From: Melioribacter sp051488685
Lineage (GTDB): Bacteria; Bacteroidota; Ignavibacteria; Ignavibacteriales; Melioribacteraceae
Assembly (NCBI RefSeq): GCF_051488685.1
Contig: NZ_JBPSEH010000003.1
Location: forward strand, 62,001 to 126,000
Direction of reading: 5' to 3'
Length of the DNA stretch: 64,000 nucleotides
The notes beneath the pieces were generated by a model that saw nothing but the letters and a program-made list of their open reading frames with translations, had not been told where the DNA came from and did not search any database. Both the position numbers and the translations under genes were made by a program. Below are positions 40,990 through 50,278 of the stretch, one piece after another (position 1 is the stretch's first letter; each line of letters opens with the position of its first letter).

Positions 40990-43900
40990 TTATTTCAATA
41001 AGATCAATTTTAAATTTTTTTGAATGTTTCCATTGCTTATTCGAACAATATAAACTCCGGATGTCACTCTTTCCCCGTTATCTGTTTTACCGCTCCAGAT
41101 AGCTCGATATTTCCCTGGTTGGTGGTATTTGTCAACAAGTGTTACAATTCTTCTTCCAAGAATATTAAAGATTTCTATTTTGATTTTTTCTTCTCTTTCT
41201 ACATTGTAGGTTATTATTGTTTCTGAATTAAACGGATTAGGATAAACAGTTAAACTTAGATTTTCTTCTTGAAATGAATTACTAATTAAGTCTACATCAG
41301 TAACAATATCATACATTTTAATTATATCTTCTGGTAAAAGTGCGTAGTCATAAATTCTTAAATCATCTATAATACCTTTGAAATTATAATTTGAGTTATC
41401 AGGCAGCATTTGTCCAATAGTGAAATCATATTCCGACTGCATTAAATTTCCCTGCCATTCAGCAAATGCATCGAGAGTTCCATTAAGCCATAATTCAACG
41501 TATTTGCCGTCATAAGTTACAACGACAAAGTAGAGTTTCTCTGATTCGATTATTGTTTCGCTATCAAGATCGACAATTGGATTTATATTTTTATCTGTTT
41601 TAATTGTCCATCTCAGTTTACTAGCTGCTATCGATATTTTAAAACGACTATTCCAGCTACCGTGCGATACCAGGTATACTTCTTTATTAGGATAACCATC
41701 CATTTTGAACCAGAATGCAATTGTAATGGCATTGGTAAAATTAAGAGAAGGATTATTCTTTATGAGTACATAATCAACAATCCCATCAAAATAAAGTGCT
41801 GATTCCAGATTGTTGTGTCTGTCATTTACAAATGAAGCTCCGTTTAAAATACCATTATTATCATTCCCACTAATATCGCTAGCGTCATTATTAAAAGGTA
41901 GGTATACAACGAGATTCCCTTTCGCATAATCATTGAAATTCCTTACGAGTATTTTAATACTATCATTAACACTGTTTTCATATTCATCTTTAACTGTGCA
42001 TCCAACATTATAAATTCCTTCTTTATCCGGGGCGGACCAAATAATGGAATCCTTTTCAATTACATTAATTTTACCTGCCTGAGAATACCAATAATAATCA
42101 AGTACTGTAGTTGTTTGCGAATAGGCAATACATCTAATACCAGTCATCGAATTTATATTCACCTTTCTACAGTCAGCTTTTATCGATTCAATTACGGGTT
42201 CCGAAATGACATTCTCAACCACATCTATTGTTATAGAATCTATCTCTTTATTACCATGACTGTCATAGACGGTAGTATAGATTTTATATTGCCCTGGAGT
42301 ACGAGCAACAAAGAGAGCTAAATTATTCTGCGGATTAATTGTTCCACTATTAGCCGACCAAACATATCTCAATGGTTCATTATCCGGATCCACTGCAGTA
42401 CAGTAAATTTTTATAGTATCGTTAACCATAATTTTTTCTTTTTCAGTAGCCAAACATTTAATTCTCGGGGGCTTATTGTAAATTGCATAATTATGGTTAT
42501 AGTCAACTACAACTCCGTTTGCTTTCATAACATTTTTTTCATATTCAATGTTAGCATCGGATGGAATAAGGCGTATTACGACAGAAGAACGGGGTGGGAT
42601 TTCCAGATTGAAACTACCAGAAATATTAAAAGCAAGAAATTTATTATTAATCATCTCATAAATGTTAACAGGGATACTCTGTACATCAATTTCCACATTT
42701 TGATTTTCATTATATGGATTATATAACATGTAAGTAGAAAAATCATTATTGCCAAAAAAATCGGTTTTATTGAGGTTAATTTTTAAGATACCTTTAATAT
42801 TAGTAGTATCTACGAGTGCCGCCAAGTAACCAACAGAAGAGGATGAATAGAGAGATAAATTAGTTCGAGCCCATCCACCTTTCACAGCATCGCCAGTCGC
42901 AAAGGGCCAGCCTGATTCTGATTTCAACAGAGCTTCATATGCAATGGATGAAGTTAAATCAAATTTCTCTGACCAGTATTCACTATCCTGATGCAAATTA
43001 TCGAGGTATCGAGAATAAAAAAGTCTGGATGCATTTGCCACATTTAACAGCCATTTACCTAATGTATTGGCAAATCTTTCATCGTACTTAACTAAGGGGA
43101 GTAATGCTCCAGCTTGTTGAAATGTGTTCATCGAAAATGCATACTCTCGTTCGCTATCCTCACCAATTAAACCTGAAATGTCATATACACCCCATTTCCC
43201 GAGTAAAACATTCCAGTTTCTCAAGTTAGTCTTACTAAAACACCAATTCAGCATTTTATATAAATTATAATTTGTACCAATTTCCGCATTCATTCTTGCA
43301 GCAGTAATAACACCGTAAGGAAGTTGTATTTCATATGCAGGATTTTCAGATAACGAATCAAGAAATTCAAGACACAATTCTGCACCTGATAAATATTTTT
43401 TTTCACCTGTAACTTTAAATGCATTGTAAAGAATATATGCTATTGCACCTGCAACTTCAGGTTCATTAATTCCTTGCTTAAAAGCTTTCATAGTTATAAA
43501 ATCCCATCCGCGTTGATTAAAATCTGGAAATTTCCAGGGCGTATAGCTACCACCACTTAGTTTCACCACATCAAGAAAACGATCTGCGATTTTTATAAAC
43601 TGTTCTTTAAAGTTTTCAGTAGTTGGGAAAAGGTAAAACAACTGTGTAAAAAATACATTTGGCATTGATTCATACCACCAATCATCGTATGTATTATCTT
43701 TTGGCGAGTTTTTATAAACATTCTGATTTCTATTAAAATATTCACGCGACATTTTTACCCAATTGTAACCATACTGATTACTTTTATCAATTCCACACAA
43801 TGCTGCACCTACCAGCGAAGGTAAAACATTTATAGCTTCTGTACTTTCGGTATTATAGGTTCCTACATAAGAATGCAAACCGAAACTAATTTCTTCAGGA

Positions 43901-44133
43901 TAATTAATACTATTTGTAATAAAAAAAAGAAAAGGCATATGTTCGCCGTAATTACCTGGATAATAAACTATCGAATCATAAGTTATAGCAACTTCTTTCC
44001 AATTCCGCATTTGATAAGGCTGCGGCATTTCCGGCATCTCTTCAATTCTCTCGATCGACAATTGCTGTGAACAAACATTATATCTTAAAAGCATTAGCAA
44101 AGGAATTACATATAATATTTTACTTGTCATCAT
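40990..44133 (-). CDS. Large secreted protein: six-hairpin-like domain, two Ig/PKD-like domains, LamG, T9SS sorting domain
   Basis: The 1047-residue protein has a signal peptide (about 1-23). A helical region at about 80-420 has features of an (alpha/alpha)6 glycosidase-like barrel (NQRGWDFITMKAFKQ, PEVAGAIAYILYNAFK). Two Ig/PKD-like domains occupy about 552-725, a LamG/concanavalin-type domain about 737-935 (the segment around FDGIVDYVLIKNNPSLNF), and a C-terminal domain from about 960 has the YPNPFNSET opening and GVYIVRI ending of type IX secretion sorting signals. It should be exported and surface-anchored or released. The enzymatic family of the N-terminal part is not recognised. Likely role is glycan binding or degradation at the surface. 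Confidence 0.85.
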   Translation of the reverse strand: MMTSKILYVIPLLMLLRYNVCSQQLSIERIEEMPEMPQPYQMRNWKEVAITYDSIVYYPGNYGEHMPFLFFITNSINYPEEISFGLHSYVGTYNTESTEAINVLPSLVGAALCGIDKSNQYGYNWVKMSREYFNRNQNVYKNSPKDNTYDDWWYESMPNVFFTQLFYLFPTTENFKEQFIKIADRFLDVVKLSGGSYTPWKFPDFNQRGWDFITMKAFKQGINEPEVAGAIAYILYNAFKVTGEKKYLSGAELCLEFLDSLSENPAYEIQLPYGVITAARMNAEIGTNYNLYKMLNWCFSKTNLRNWNVLLGKWGVYDISGLIGEDSEREYAFSMNTFQQAGALLPLVKYDERFANTLGKWLLNVANASRLFYSRYLDNLHQDSEYWSEKFDLTSSIAYEALLKSESGWPFATGDAVKGGWARTNLSLYSSSSVGYLAALVDTTNIKGILKINLNKTDFFGNNDFSTYMLYNPYNENQNVEIDVQSIPVNIYEMINNKFLAFNISGSFNLEIPPRSSVVIRLIPSDANIEYEKNVMKANGVVVDYNHNYAIYNKPPRIKCLATEKEKIMVNDTIKIYCTAVDPDNEPLRYVWSANSGTINPQNNLALFVARTPGQYKIYTTVYDSHGNKEIDSITIDVVENVISEPVIESIKADCRKVNINSMTGIRCIAYSQTTTVLDYYWYSQAGKINVIEKDSIIWSAPDKEGIYNVGCTVKDEYENSVNDSIKILVRNFNDYAKGNLVVYLPFNNDASDISGNDNNGILNGASFVNDRHNNLESALYFDGIVDYVLIKNNPSLNFTNAITIAFWFKMDGYPNKEVYLVSHGSWNSRFKISIAASKLRWTIKTDKNINPIVDLDSETIIESEKLYFVVVTYDGKYVELWLNGTLDAFAEWQGNLMQSEYDFTIGQMLPDNSNYNFKGIIDDLRIYDYALLPEDIIKMYDIVTDVDLISNSFQEENLSLTVYPNPFNSETIITYNVEREEKIKIEIFNILGRRIVTLVDKYHQPGKYRAIWSGKTDNGERVTSGVYIVRISNGNIQKNLKLILLK

Positions 44134-44135
44134 TC

Positions 44136-46541
44136 TTATAAATAATCATTCAAACTATATATTTTGAGCTTGTTCTTATTGAACTTTCCTTTGAAGCCAT
44201 CCATGCGTAGTAAGATTTTTTCATCGGGTAGAAGAATAAAGCCCCGATTCGAAAACATAACATCATCATATTCAACATCAACAAAAAATGCCGGTTTATC
44301 GGTATTTAATTCGAGTATATTTTCATTATCTATTTTTTTGAATGAGAACTTAATATTTGGTTTTGAAAGGTGTAAGTATTTCCATTTTTTCATGGGCACC
44401 GCATCTCTGAATATCAATGAATCATCTTTAAATATAGAAATAACATATATAGCTTCTTTACCATATTTACTCTTAACCTCTTTAATTTTTTCATATCTAT
44501 TTCTTCCCAAAGATACACTAGTTGACAAATAATTAAGAATGCCATTCTTTGAGTCAATTATTTTTATTTTTAATAAGACTTTCAGTTCATTCTCTGTTTC
44601 ATTTAAACCGTATATTTTAATGTCATCTTCCTCTTGAATTATCCTAAATGTTATTGGTTCGAAAATTTTTTTTACAAAGTAATAAGATATTTTTGGCATA
44701 GACATGCTATCGATTAAAGACCAACTCGTAACAGGCCATGTATCGTTTAATTGCCATATTATTGCGCCTTTGGTTATTTTATTAAAGCGCCAATGTTGTA
44801 TACAAGTTTTGAGTGCTATTGCCTGATTTAATTGTGTTAAATAAAAGTAATCTTCCCATTTAGTACTCAATGGCAAATGTGCACTAAGAAATCTAATAAT
44901 TCTTTCAGGGCCTTCAATTTGTTTATTATGAAATTCAAAAGTTTCTGAATTAATTTTTCTTTCGTGTTTTGGGATATATTTTTCGATCGTAAATTTATTT
45001 GCAGCACTTTGGAAACCAAATTCTGTAACAAATAAACTTTTATCATGAACAACTTCTTCATAATCTTTCCAAGAACTCCAGATTTCCCACTGGTGTCTGT
45101 TACCGCTTATTTCTGAATTGGGGTCATCTTCATATCCAAATGGAGAGGATTCCCAATAGAATCTATCTGGATCAATTTTCTTTAATAAATCAGGAATAAT
45201 TTTATTATAAATTTTATAGCCCGGCATATTTTTATAATGAGTTTTATTCGTCTGATACCAGATCCATTCATTTTCGTTATTGCCACACCAAATAGCTAAG
45301 GAGGGATGGTACTGTAAACGTTTTACGTTGTATATAATTTCTTTTTTTACATTATCAATAAATTCTTTATGTTCGGGATAAGCACCACAGGCAAACATAA
45401 AATCCTGCCAAATAAGCAAACCTAACTCATCACATATTTCATAAAAAATATCATTTTCATAAACTCCTCCGCCCCAGACACGAATGATATTCATATTAGC
45501 ATCAACAGCCATCTTAAGCATTTTTCTATACCTACTTTCAGTTACTCTTGGCAAAAATGCATCGCACGGAATCCAGTTAACCCCTTTGGCAAAAATCTCT
45601 TTACCATTAATGATAAATTTGAAACTATTTTCGCCCTTCTCCTTAAGTCTAACTTCGATTTTTCTTATACCAACTTTTCGTACAAATAAATCGTTTATAT
45701 TATTTTCCTTCGATTGCAGCAAAATCTCTAGCTGATATAAATTTGGCTTCCCATATCCGTTTGGCATCCATAACTTTGGATTTATTACTTCCATTATTAA
45801 TTTATTGATACCTTTTTTAATATTTATATTTTTTTCTATAACATTATCTTCTATCGACAATCTTAAAATTGAATCTGGTAGATTGTATGACGATCTGAAT
45901 TTTATTTCTACTACTGCTTTTTTCTTGGTAAGATTCAATGTTTGAAAATAGAATTCGTCTATTATTTGATAATCAAGTGCTTTTAAATAAACCTTTTTCC
46001 ACATACCTAAGGTTGGAAACGAAGGTCCCCAATCCCAGCCAAAAGAATATTGAGCTTTTCTTATATATACTCTGCTGGAATTCAATGCAACTTGTAAAAC
46101 TCCATATTTTTTTTCTTCATCATAACTATATTTTACTGGAGAATATAACTTTACTTTCAATATGTTATTTCGTTCTTTTAATATTTCTGTAACATCGAAT
46201 TCATATTTTATAAACATATTTTCAGTTTTACCTAATAGTTTACTGTTCAGAAAAATTTCTGAGATAGTATCTATCCCTTCAAATACGAGTTTAACAGGAC
46301 CTTCAATTTTATTGTCAAAAGTAGTTTCGTAAATCCAGTCAGATTCTGATATCCAGCTTAGATTTTTTTCGTTGTCTGCATAAAATGGATCTTCTATTAA
46401 TTGATTCTTAAGAAGATCTGTGTGCACCGTTCCAGGAACCTCAGCTTCAATGTTTACTCTTTTTTTGATTGTTTCAGGAACACTTGGTGAGTATTGTTTA
46501 CCTAATTTAAGATACCATTTGTCTAATACAATAATTTTCAT
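44136..46541 (-). CDS. GH2-family beta-mannosidase
   Basis: The 801-residue enzyme lacks a signal peptide and probably acts in the cytoplasm on imported oligosaccharides. The GH2 layout is sugar-binding N-domain, Ig-like domain and TIM barrel. The FGWDWGPSFPTLGMWKKVYL segment is diagnostic of beta-mannosidases rather than beta-galactosidases. Catalytic residues are Glu near position 422 in IWCGNNENEWIW (acid/base) and Glu near 506 in VTEFGFQS (nucleophile). It removes terminal beta-1,4-mannose. It stands next to a split six-hairpin gene and two GH130 genes in the operon. Confidence 0.95.
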   Translation of the reverse strand: MKIIVLDKWYLKLGKQYSPSVPETIKKRVNIEAEVPGTVHTDLLKNQLIEDPFYADNEKNLSWISESDWIYETTFDNKIEGPVKLVFEGIDTISEIFLNSKLLGKTENMFIKYEFDVTEILKERNNILKVKLYSPVKYSYDEEKKYGVLQVALNSSRVYIRKAQYSFGWDWGPSFPTLGMWKKVYLKALDYQIIDEFYFQTLNLTKKKAVVEIKFRSSYNLPDSILRLSIEDNVIEKNINIKKGINKLIMEVINPKLWMPNGYGKPNLYQLEILLQSKENNINDLFVRKVGIRKIEVRLKEKGENSFKFIINGKEIFAKGVNWIPCDAFLPRVTESRYRKMLKMAVDANMNIIRVWGGGVYENDIFYEICDELGLLIWQDFMFACGAYPEHKEFIDNVKKEIIYNVKRLQYHPSLAIWCGNNENEWIWYQTNKTHYKNMPGYKIYNKIIPDLLKKIDPDRFYWESSPFGYEDDPNSEISGNRHQWEIWSSWKDYEEVVHDKSLFVTEFGFQSAANKFTIEKYIPKHERKINSETFEFHNKQIEGPERIIRFLSAHLPLSTKWEDYFYLTQLNQAIALKTCIQHWRFNKITKGAIIWQLNDTWPVTSWSLIDSMSMPKISYYFVKKIFEPITFRIIQEEDDIKIYGLNETENELKVLLKIKIIDSKNGILNYLSTSVSLGRNRYEKIKEVKSKYGKEAIYVISIFKDDSLIFRDAVPMKKWKYLHLSKPNIKFSFKKIDNENILELNTDKPAFFVDVEYDDVMFSNRGFILLPDEKILLRMDGFKGKFNKNKLKIYSLNDYL

Positions 46542-46553
46542 GTGTGCTCTCTC

Positions 46554-47519
46554 TTAAAATTCTATTTCAATTTCTTCATTTAATTTATGATGACTAAAAA
46601 TAATTTCTGTAAGCCATAAATCATTTTTGAGAATAGACTTGACAGTTAAAGAATTGTTATTGTTTATCTTTATATTTCTGGGTTTCATAGGTGATATCAG
46701 TTTTGTAATGTTTTTATGTCCCATAAAACCATTTAAGTAAAGTTTCATTTTATTGTTCTTGTGTTCAACCTTTTCTAAAGATGAATTGGTTGACTTTAAA
46801 AAAGGTGTATTAATTTTACCTATCTTAATATTAATCACTGTATCATTAACGTTACTAGGTATTATGAAGCTATGTAATTTTTTGTTGTTTAATAAAATTT
46901 CGTAATTATTTGCTCTTTCTATATTTATCTTTGTTTTTTTCCCTGCAATAAAAATGTCGAAAGAACATTTCATTTGATTCGGAGGGAGGAATGGATCGAG
47001 TTCAATGTTCCATCCATTATCATTTAAACCATAAATATGATAAAGAGTATAGAGATACCAGCCAGCAGCCCACAAGAATTGTGGTTTATCAACCGTACCA
47101 TAATTTATCATATCATTTTTATTACCATTGCGGACTTCATACATTGCAGGTTGTCCACCTGGTGCATTTATTATTCCATCTATAGTCATAATTTTTTTTA
47201 AAAAGTCAAAAGCTTCTTCTTTTTTCCCAGATGATGATAAAGCTAATGCATACCACGCATTATTATGGTACCAGATACCACCATTTAAATAATAGTATTT
47301 ATCGCCAGCTTCGTTCCCAACAAAATTCCAATAGCCAGTTAGTTCATTAAAATCCATCGGGAATACATTATAAATTCCAACTTCTTCATTTAACAAATGT
47401 TTTTTTGCTTTATTAAGCATAATATTTTTTTTTGTAGTGTCAATTAAATTAAAGTGAGCTGCCAGTAGGGATCCGCAATAATAATGCGTATCTATAACAC
47501 ACTGTTCCGAAAAATTCAT
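46554..47519 (-). CDS. C-terminal part of a six-hairpin glycosidase, separated by an apparent frameshift
   Basis: The frame from the internal ATG gives 321 residues, but coding sense continues upstream to 47558 (LNRKLWNDKYGYL before the ATG), where it would join the C-terminus of the preceding frame. Sequence includes VIDTHYYCGSLLAAHF, the region WYHNNAWYALAL and FLWAAGWYLYTLYHIYG, typical of the second half of (alpha/alpha)6 barrel glycosidases or phosphorylases, followed by a beta-rich tail. As a stand-alone protein it would lack half the barrel. Restoring one base at about 47558 would give a protein of roughly 815 residues together with the upstream half. Confidence 0.75.
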   Translation of the reverse strand: MNFSEQCVIDTHYYCGSLLAAHFNLIDTTKKNIMLNKAKKHLLNEEVGIYNVFPMDFNELTGYWNFVGNEAGDKYYYLNGGIWYHNNAWYALALSSSGKKEEAFDFLKKIMTIDGIINAPGGQPAMYEVRNGNKNDMINYGTVDKPQFLWAAGWYLYTLYHIYGLNDNGWNIELDPFLPPNQMKCSFDIFIAGKKTKINIERANNYEILLNNKKLHSFIIPSNVNDTVINIKIGKINTPFLKSTNSSLEKVEHKNNKMKLYLNGFMGHKNITKLISPMKPRNIKINNNNSLTVKSILKNDLWLTEIIFSHHKLNEEIEIEF

Positions 47520-47554
47520 CAGATACCCGTACTTATCGTTCCATAATTTTCTAT

Positions 47555-49000
47555 TTAATTACTAATTAATTTTTCCTTTAGTTTTTCGAGTTGAACCAAG
47601 TCTTCACCTTCAAGTTTTAAATAGCTCGCAATAAAAAGATACGATTCAATTGCTCTTGCAGTAAGGATTGAAATATAACTTCTTGGACCAAATCTTTTTC
47701 CAATATCCCACCAGTCAGGCCGATGCGACCACATCAAACTATCTTCGCCTAATGTTTTCAGTATGTTGTTAATGGAGACGTTAAGATGTGGTAATAATTT
47801 CCTAGTTGTTTCAGTATCTGAAGAATATTTCAAATATTCCGCCGTAACTATAATAAACCATTGATTATTCCAGTTATCTTCGATAGCATATTCAGTATGA
47901 TATGAGCTGTCTTTCCAATATATAGCATGTGGGATATTGAAATCTTTGTCTGCATTTATTGCAATAAATTCGAGATCATTTTTTACTCGTTGTAAATCAT
48001 ATTTCACAGCGGACAAATCAGTCATTAAAACATCATGTGTAAAATAAAAGTTATATTCTGCAGGACAAGGCATTGGTACTATTTTATCATTTAAATAATG
48101 TTTATTTACAGCAAGAATTGCTTGTGCCCAATTAACTGTAAAGTCAATATCCTTAATACCTGTCTTAAAATTGCTCGCATTAAATGCATAATCAAGTACT
48201 TCTTTTTCGTATAGTTCAATTTCTTTTTTGTAATTATTGCTTATATATTCAACCGTACCAGGTAATTCTTCTTTTTTTACCATTCCAATTATTTGTTCAA
48301 TTATCATCTCTTCTTCGGGTTGTAAATACATTTTATAAGATAATTGAAGTACAGGATTGATAAACTGATTATCAGTATTTTTCACATTGAATATTTTTGT
48401 TTCTTCGGGTATCTGTTCGTTATTTAATACAAACATTGTAGGTTTACCTGTTTCTATATCTAAGTAATCAACAAATATTTGATTGTCTTTTACTTTATAT
48501 TCAATACTATATTTGGGTTCATATGTGTGACTTGTTCTAATCGTTAAAGTATGATTGGTTACTACTGTAAAAGTATCCGAAATTCCATATGCATTTTTTA
48601 TTCTGTATTTCACAACAAAAGCAGGATAATTTTTTAAAAACCTATATGAAATAGTTATATTTTTATCCGTATTAATAAAGTCGACACTATAGGGTGTAAG
48701 GCAGTATTTATAAGCTAATTTGTTAAATTCTACAATGTTATTCCCTATACTCAAATGTAATTTTATAACAAATGAAGTATCTCTTTTCCAATAATCGTGA
48801 CTCTGGTCTATGCTATTAGCAATTGGATAATAAAAACTAAGTCTTTGAGGTAAAGCTTTACTTTCATGAAATTCAAGACCGATATATCTACTACCTATTT
48901 CAATTTTTGAACGAGCGGAAGAGCAGATCTTAATGTCGTGTTGTGGTCTAATTGTTTTTCCGAAGAAAATTAGAACTATAAAAAGGATAATCCTTATCAT
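47555..49000 (-). CDS. N-terminal part of a six-hairpin glycosidase with signal peptide, truncated by an apparent frameshift
   Basis: The 481-residue product has a signal peptide (MIRIILFIVLIFFGKTIRPQ), a beta-sandwich domain to about residue 270 and the first half of an (alpha/alpha)6 barrel with MPCPAEYNFYFTHDVLMTDL, EDNWNNQWFIIVTAEYLKY and HRPDWWDIGKRFGPRSYISI. It stops at 47555 inside the barrel. The combined protein would resemble GH-like six-hairpin families (for example debranching enzyme-type), but no single family is certain. It lies one base from the GH130 gene upstream, so it belongs to the operon. Confidence 0.78.
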   Translation of the reverse strand: MIRIILFIVLIFFGKTIRPQHDIKICSSARSKIEIGSRYIGLEFHESKALPQRLSFYYPIANSIDQSHDYWKRDTSFVIKLHLSIGNNIVEFNKLAYKYCLTPYSVDFINTDKNITISYRFLKNYPAFVVKYRIKNAYGISDTFTVVTNHTLTIRTSHTYEPKYSIEYKVKDNQIFVDYLDIETGKPTMFVLNNEQIPEETKIFNVKNTDNQFINPVLQLSYKMYLQPEEEMIIEQIIGMVKKEELPGTVEYISNNYKKEIELYEKEVLDYAFNASNFKTGIKDIDFTVNWAQAILAVNKHYLNDKIVPMPCPAEYNFYFTHDVLMTDLSAVKYDLQRVKNDLEFIAINADKDFNIPHAIYWKDSSYHTEYAIEDNWNNQWFIIVTAEYLKYSSDTETTRKLLPHLNVSINNILKTLGEDSLMWSHRPDWWDIGKRFGPRSYISILTARAIESYLFIASYLKLEGEDLVQLEKLKEKLISN

Positions 49001-49001
49001 T

Positions 49002-50261
49002 TTATTTATCTCTTAAAAGTTTTTCTAGAAGCTCATTCAAATTAACATACGCAAAGGTTGTAGAATAATCAGACACCGCATAAGGAATAATCAAGGAACC
49101 GTTATGTACTAATGCGCCACAAGTATAAACGACATTAGGAACATAACCCTCCCTTTCGTTAGCATCCGCTTCAATTAAGGGTTCCTTTAATCTGCCAATT
49201 AAGATTGAAGGGTCGTCTCTGTCCAGCAAAAAAGCACCTATCGAATATCTTCTGGCAGCTCCCACGCCATGGCTTAAACACAACCATCCCTTTTCTGTCT
49301 CTATAGGCGAACCACAATTTCCTATCTGAAAAAATTCCCATGGATATTTAGGTTCCATTAATAGCTGCTTGGTCTCCCAATTATTGATGTCCTCTGAGAA
49401 CATAATGAAATTATTTTCATTGTCTTGTCTAGAAAGCATAACATATTTGCCATTTATTTTACGGGGGAAAAGCGCCATTCCTTTATTTTTAACTTCTTTT
49501 CCTTTTATCTTATTAATCCTAAAATTCCGAAAATTTTCAGTAGAAAGGAGCTTAATAGTAATATTTTGTCCATCGTATGCACTGTAAGTAGCATAGTAAA
49601 TTTTTTTTCCATCATCTTCTGTAAAATGAACAAATCGTGCGTCTTCAATTCCATTGCTTTCTGCTTTGGTTTGAGGGAATAAAGTTATTTCAGTATAATC
49701 ATCATCATAATTGAAATCAGCTTCGTAATAATCTTCTGAAATATTATTTATTGATGGCATAACGACATAGTCTGATACAGTATCAAGGTGAATATTCAAA
49801 TTTTCGTCAATGACACCTGTCCGAAATACAATTGATGATATATGTCCCTCGCCAGTTGCACGTAAACTCATTATAAATCTCATCTGTTGTGGTCTGAGAT
49901 TTGATTGATCTGGGTGAGGCACTATCGATGGGTTAAACAAAGCCGAATGTTCGAGTGAATATTCATTCGAAAAATATGCTCCAATTAATAGTTTTCTAAC
50001 ATCAGAAATTTCTTTTTTAATATTAAGGTACCTTTTATTAATCTCCTCGTATCTGTTTATAAAAAATTTTTCTGTTTTTTTGTGTCTGGCGAGGAAATTA
50101 TTTCTTACCCTCTGATATTCTAATGTAGCTGAAACTTCCGACAATGACAGAATTCGATCTATTATTCTATGTATTCTATCTTTTTCATATGGTTCAAAGG
50201 ATTTAAGAAGTACTCTTCTGTGATCCGGTGTTATCATTAATCCCGTTTTTTTAATGTTCAT
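49002..50261 (-). CDS. GH130-family protein (mannoside phosphorylase or mannosidase), extended N-terminus
   Basis: The 419-residue protein has a helical N-terminal extension (about 1-90) and a five-bladed beta-propeller of GH130 type. Landmarks include FNPSIVPH, NGIEDARFVHF (conserved GH130 EDAR motif), KNKGMALFPRKINGKYVMLSR, YPWEFFQIGNCGSPIETEKGWL and YVPNVVYTCGALV. GH130 enzymes either phosphorolyse beta-mannosides to mannose-1-phosphate or hydrolyse beta-1,2-mannosides. The phosphate-binding residues would decide this, and I cannot align them with confidence. No signal peptide is present, so it is cytoplasmic. It is cotranscribed with the second GH130 gene. Confidence 0.9.
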   Translation of the reverse strand: MNIKKTGLMITPDHRRVLLKSFEPYEKDRIHRIIDRILSLSEVSATLEYQRVRNNFLARHKKTEKFFINRYEEINKRYLNIKKEISDVRKLLIGAYFSNEYSLEHSALFNPSIVPHPDQSNLRPQQMRFIMSLRATGEGHISSIVFRTGVIDENLNIHLDTVSDYVVMPSINNISEDYYEADFNYDDDYTEITLFPQTKAESNGIEDARFVHFTEDDGKKIYYATYSAYDGQNITIKLLSTENFRNFRINKIKGKEVKNKGMALFPRKINGKYVMLSRQDNENNFIMFSEDINNWETKQLLMEPKYPWEFFQIGNCGSPIETEKGWLCLSHGVGAARRYSIGAFLLDRDDPSILIGRLKEPLIEADANEREGYVPNVVYTCGALVHNGSLIIPYAVSDYSTTFAYVNLNELLEKLLRDK

Positions 50262-50278
50262 TTTAATTTTCCCAAATT

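Noticed and set aside
44164..44532. 122-residue plus-strand frame inside the beta-mannosidase gene
   Set aside because: It is antisense to a GH2 domain with clear conserved motifs, has no ribosome site, and shows the Ser/Phe-rich bias usual for antisense of AT-rich genes.
47461..47560. A separate gene with its own start at 47519 following the N-terminal six-hairpin gene
   Set aside because: No convincing ribosome site precedes that ATG, and the residues encoded before it read as part of the same barrel, so a frameshift within one gene explains the data better.
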